Positions 8,993 to 10,891 of a stretch of DNA of 10,891 nt are shown in pieces (the first letter of the stretch is position 1; the number at the start of each line of letters is the position of its first letter). The translations under genes and the position numbers were made by a program. This DNA comes from Dialister sp. (GTDB lineage: Bacteria; Bacillota; Negativicutes; Veillonellales; Dialisteraceae): NCBI GenBank assembly GCA_022722495.1, contig JAIJLI010000039.1, positions 1 to 10,891 on the forward strand. The letters are read 5' to 3'. Under the pieces are notes generated by a model, which was not told the origin of the DNA, did no database searches, and saw only the letters and a list, made by a program, of their open reading frames with translations.

Positions 8993-10840
8993 TTACTTAG
9001 CCTGTTTTGCTTCCAGTTCTTCGATTTTCTTCTGCTGCTGATCCATCTTGTCCTGCATAGCACCGATCATTGCGTACAGGTCAGCCGTGGTAAGACCAGC
9101 TTCCGTGTGCTTACCGGATTTACCGATTTTGAAGGTCAGACCGACATTGTAAGCATTATCACCACCGGTCAAGGTCGTTCCCATGCTCAGCATGACATTT
9201 CTGTTCGGACGGTAGAATGCACCCAGAGCAAATGCATTCTCGCCTTTATAAAAACCACCTGCGGCAGCAATGTCGAATTTATTGTCCGGATCATAGTCCA
9301 GTGGGTGAAGTGCAGCCAGAGCGGATGCCTTGGCGATGCCCTTATTCGCATCGGATTCCACCTGATTGATGCGGCTGTTCAGCACATTATCGCCTGCAAT
9401 GCGATCTGCGGTTTCTTTTTCGATGTTGGCCTGCAGCTGCGTGTCTGCATCTTTGCGTGCTGTTGCTTCTGCATCGATTTTTTTGGCATTTTCATTCACA
9501 CCTTTGGTATTCAGGTTTACACCATCTGTCAGATTGGTTGCATGATTATACAACACACCATTACCAGCTACCTTCAGTGCCGTATCTGCTTTGATGCCAT
9601 TCTTCTCAATATTCTTCTGATTCTGGCTAATCTGCTGCTTGTTGCTGTTAATCTGTGTCTGCAGCTTCTGGTCTTCATCTTTGCGTACTGTTGCTTCGTT
9701 TTCGATAGCAGTTTTGTTAGCATCGATTCTGCCGCTCAGTTCGTTGTCAGCATCAATGCGAGCATCGGTTTCTGCATCGATTTTTCTGGTATTTTCATTC
9801 ACACCAGCAGAAAGATTACCAGCACCATTGGTCAAAGGAGTATTGATACCGGTTTTCTTTTCCAGTGCCTCGATCTGCCAGTGCTGTTTGTCTGCATTCT
9901 TATCGAGATTTTTCAGCGCGCCACCGATGGTATCATCTTTTTTAATTGCATACCCGTCTTGTGTATTATAAGCACCCTGATTCAGCTGACCGAAAATAGT
10001 AGTGATATCGTTCTTATTAGTTTCGCTCCTCTTCTCATTTGCATCAATCTTATTCACTTGTTCCGCATTGAAAGCCCGGTTAGAATCATTCCACTGGGTC
10101 TGGAGCTTTTCGATAGCACCCTTGTTTTCTGTAACCTGATTCTTTAAGTTATCGATACGCCCACTCGCTACGGTGACCTGATTCTGCAACCCATTCACCG
10201 CATTTTCACGTTTCTGAGTTTCTGTCTTAATGGCAGCTGCATTAGAAGCAATATTATTCTTATTCGCTTCGACATCAACCTTATCAGCCTTCTGGTTTAC
10301 TTTTGTAGTAAGCTTGTCCATCTCAGCGGCACGATCCATCCCTTCCTGCGCCATGTCCTTCTGGAGCTGAGAGATCTGCGCGCCCTGTGTAGTAACCTGA
10401 CTCTGTAAGCCATTTACCGCATTTTCACGAGCCGTTGCTTCTGCATCAATTTTTCTGGTATTTTCATTCACCCCCGCAGAAAGATTACTAGCACCATTGG
10501 TCAAAGGAGTATTGACGCCGGTTTTCTTCTCCAGTGTATCGATCTGCCAGTGCTGTTTGTCTGCATTCTTCTGGAGTTTAGAAATATCCGCGCCCTGTTT
10601 ATCAATGGCTTTTTTATTTGCTTCAATCCCAGCTTTGTTATTGGCGATACCCGTCGTATCAAGAGCATCAACTTTTGTCTGAAGGTCTTGAATTTTGGTT
10701 TCTGCCTGCTGTACACGAGAAGTATAAGTATCTACCTTGTTTTCCAACCCCTCAATAGTCTGAGCCTGTGCGCCAACCACACCCCCTGCGATCGATGCAG
10801 CAGCCAAAATTGCCGAAATTAATTTTTTGCTTTTCATCAT
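8993..10840 (-). CDS. Coiled-coil trimeric autotransporter adhesin with YadA anchor
   Basis: The 615-residue protein begins MMKSKKLISAILAAAS and has a signal peptide probably cut after AQA (residue 26). Residues about 28-500 are almost entirely predicted coiled coil, full of N, K, Q, D and A with heptad-like hydrophobics (LQTKVDAL, NGLQSQVT, QISQLQKDMA). No globular head is recognisable, so the passenger is probably a fibre. A 54-residue segment (91-144) is repeated at 314-367. The anchor at about 505-573 has strands KFDIAAAGGFYKG, AFALGAFYRP, VMLSMGTTLTG and AYNVGLTFKIG, and a 42-residue coiled-coil tail follows it. AGGAGG sits 7 nt before the ATG at 10840; the next codon is also ATG. A terminator follows the stop. 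It is a paralogue of the large adhesin in leader and anchor only. Binding target unknown. Confidence 0.93.
   Translation of the reverse strand: MMKSKKLISAILAAASIAGGVVGAQAQTIEGLENKVDTYTSRVQQAETKIQDLQTKVDALDTTGIANNKAGIEANKKAIDKQGADISKLQKNADKQHWQIDTLEKKTGVNTPLTNGASNLSAGVNENTRKIDAEATARENAVNGLQSQVTTQGAQISQLQKDMAQEGMDRAAEMDKLTTKVNQKADKVDVEANKNNIASNAAAIKTETQKRENAVNGLQNQVTVASGRIDNLKNQVTENKGAIEKLQTQWNDSNRAFNAEQVNKIDANEKRSETNKNDITTIFGQLNQGAYNTQDGYAIKKDDTIGGALKNLDKNADKQHWQIEALEKKTGINTPLTNGAGNLSAGVNENTRKIDAETDARIDADNELSGRIDANKTAIENEATVRKDEDQKLQTQINSNKQQISQNQKNIEKNGIKADTALKVAGNGVLYNHATNLTDGVNLNTKGVNENAKKIDAEATARKDADTQLQANIEKETADRIAGDNVLNSRINQVESDANKGIAKASALAALHPLDYDPDNKFDIAAAGGFYKGENAFALGAFYRPNRNVMLSMGTTLTGGDNAYNVGLTFKIGKSGKHTEAGLTTADLYAMIGAMQDKMDQQQKKIEELEAKQAK
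9122..9328 (-). other. YadA-type membrane anchor domain of the coiled-coil adhesin
   Basis: This is a four-strand trimeric-autotransporter barrel unit of about 69 residues. The block LHPLDYDPDNKFDIAAAGG and the closing DNAYNVGLTFKIG match the anchor of the neighbouring adhesin (5376-5582) almost position by position. The chain continues past the last strand instead of ending there. Confidence 0.85.
9740..9901 (-). repeat. 54-residue internal repeat, copy 2
   Basis: Encodes KNADKQHWQIEALEKKTG through the NLSAGVNENTRKIDAE block (residues 314-367). Over the first 44 residues it differs from the copy at 10409-10570 at only four positions. Copy starts are 669 bp apart, an exact number of codons, so recombination between copies would delete 223 codons in frame. 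Confidence 0.85.
10409..10570 (-). repeat. 54-residue internal repeat, copy 1
   Basis: Encodes KNADKQHWQIDTLEKKTG and NLSAGVNENTRKIDAE (residues 91-144), the partner of the segment at 9740-9901. A shorter third relative, VNENAKKIDAEATARKDAD, occurs near residues 448-466. The unit probably forms a coiled-coil segment interrupted by a short non-helical TPLTNGA turn. Confidence 0.85.
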
Positions 10841-10855
10841 ACCAATTCCTCCTAA

Positions 10856-10886
10856 TGCAAACGCTTTCTAAAAAAGTAGAAACGCT
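10856..10886. promoter_or_regulatory. cre-like site and repeated AAACGCT motif upstream of the coiled-coil adhesin
   Basis: On the minus strand AGAAAGCGTTTGCA (10856-10869) matches the catabolite-responsive element pattern TGNAANCGNNNNCA except at the first base. Its AAACGCT core (10859-10865, plus strand) recurs at 10880-10886. The two are 21 bp apart, about two helical turns. The element lies between any upstream promoter and the ribosome-binding site, where a bound repressor would block transcription. The promoter itself is outside the window. Confidence 0.35.
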
Positions 10887-10891
10887 GAATC

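Noticed and set aside
9107..10147. 346-codon plus-strand frame rich in Cys, Ile and Phe opposite the coiled-coil adhesin
   Set aside because: It arises from the complement of Asn/Lys/Asp/Ala-rich coiled-coil codons; the hydrophobic look is an artefact of the reverse complement.

Overview
The window looks chromosomal and comes from a diderm (outer-membrane-bearing) Firmicute, most likely class Negativicutes. A Dialister/Veillonellaceae-type genome is my best guess, but this is not proven. Two observations support it. The RNA polymerase genes are of Firmicute/Gram-positive character (RpoB of about 1270 residues, strong GGAGG ribosome-binding sites). Beside them lie two trimeric autotransporter adhesins with YadA-type outer-membrane anchors, which only make sense in a cell with an outer membrane.

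Layout. Positions 1-326 (minus) hold the 5' end of rpoC, which runs off the left edge. Positions 350-4183 (minus) hold complete rpoB, 23 nt upstream of rpoC in the same operon. Positions 4184-4711 are a 528-nt divergent intergenic region. It contains one good and one weaker extended -10 promoter for rpoBC, a GTCAAT/ATTGAC palindrome, a block that could fold into a multi-branched RNA, and a candidate promoter for the next gene. Positions 4712-5107 (plus) hold a lone type IV pilin/pseudopilin-like gene. An 18-bp perfect hairpin flanked by A and T runs (5114-5162) serves as a shared terminator for this gene and the adhesin facing it. Positions 5181-8738 (minus) hold a 1185-residue adhesin with a beta-helix-like head, a repeat-rich stalk and a YadA anchor. 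Positions 8739-8992 hold its promoter region and the terminator of the next gene. Positions 8993-10840 (minus) hold a second, 615-residue, mostly coiled-coil adhesin with a paralogous anchor. The last 51 nt hold its ribosome-binding site and a cre-like element.

How it works together. rpoB and rpoC encode the beta and beta' subunits of RNA polymerase. The other three genes encode likely surface or envelope products: a pilin-like subunit and two outer-membrane fibres. The two adhesins share leader and anchor sequence but have unrelated passengers, and each appears to have its own transcription unit.

The most interesting points are: (1) an 8-G homopolymer between a perfect TTGACA -35 box and the -10 region of the large adhesin, the classic arrangement for phase-variable expression; (2) a cysteine in place of the near-invariant glycine next to the active-site lysine in RpoB (NKCVC instead of NKGVV/I); (3) coiled-coil tails placed after the YadA barrel in both adhesins, predicted to lie in the periplasm; (4) a beta-helix-type passenger on a trimeric anchor; (5) unexplained inverted-repeat and RNA-like structures in both intergenic regions. 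I do not see a wholly new multi-gene system.
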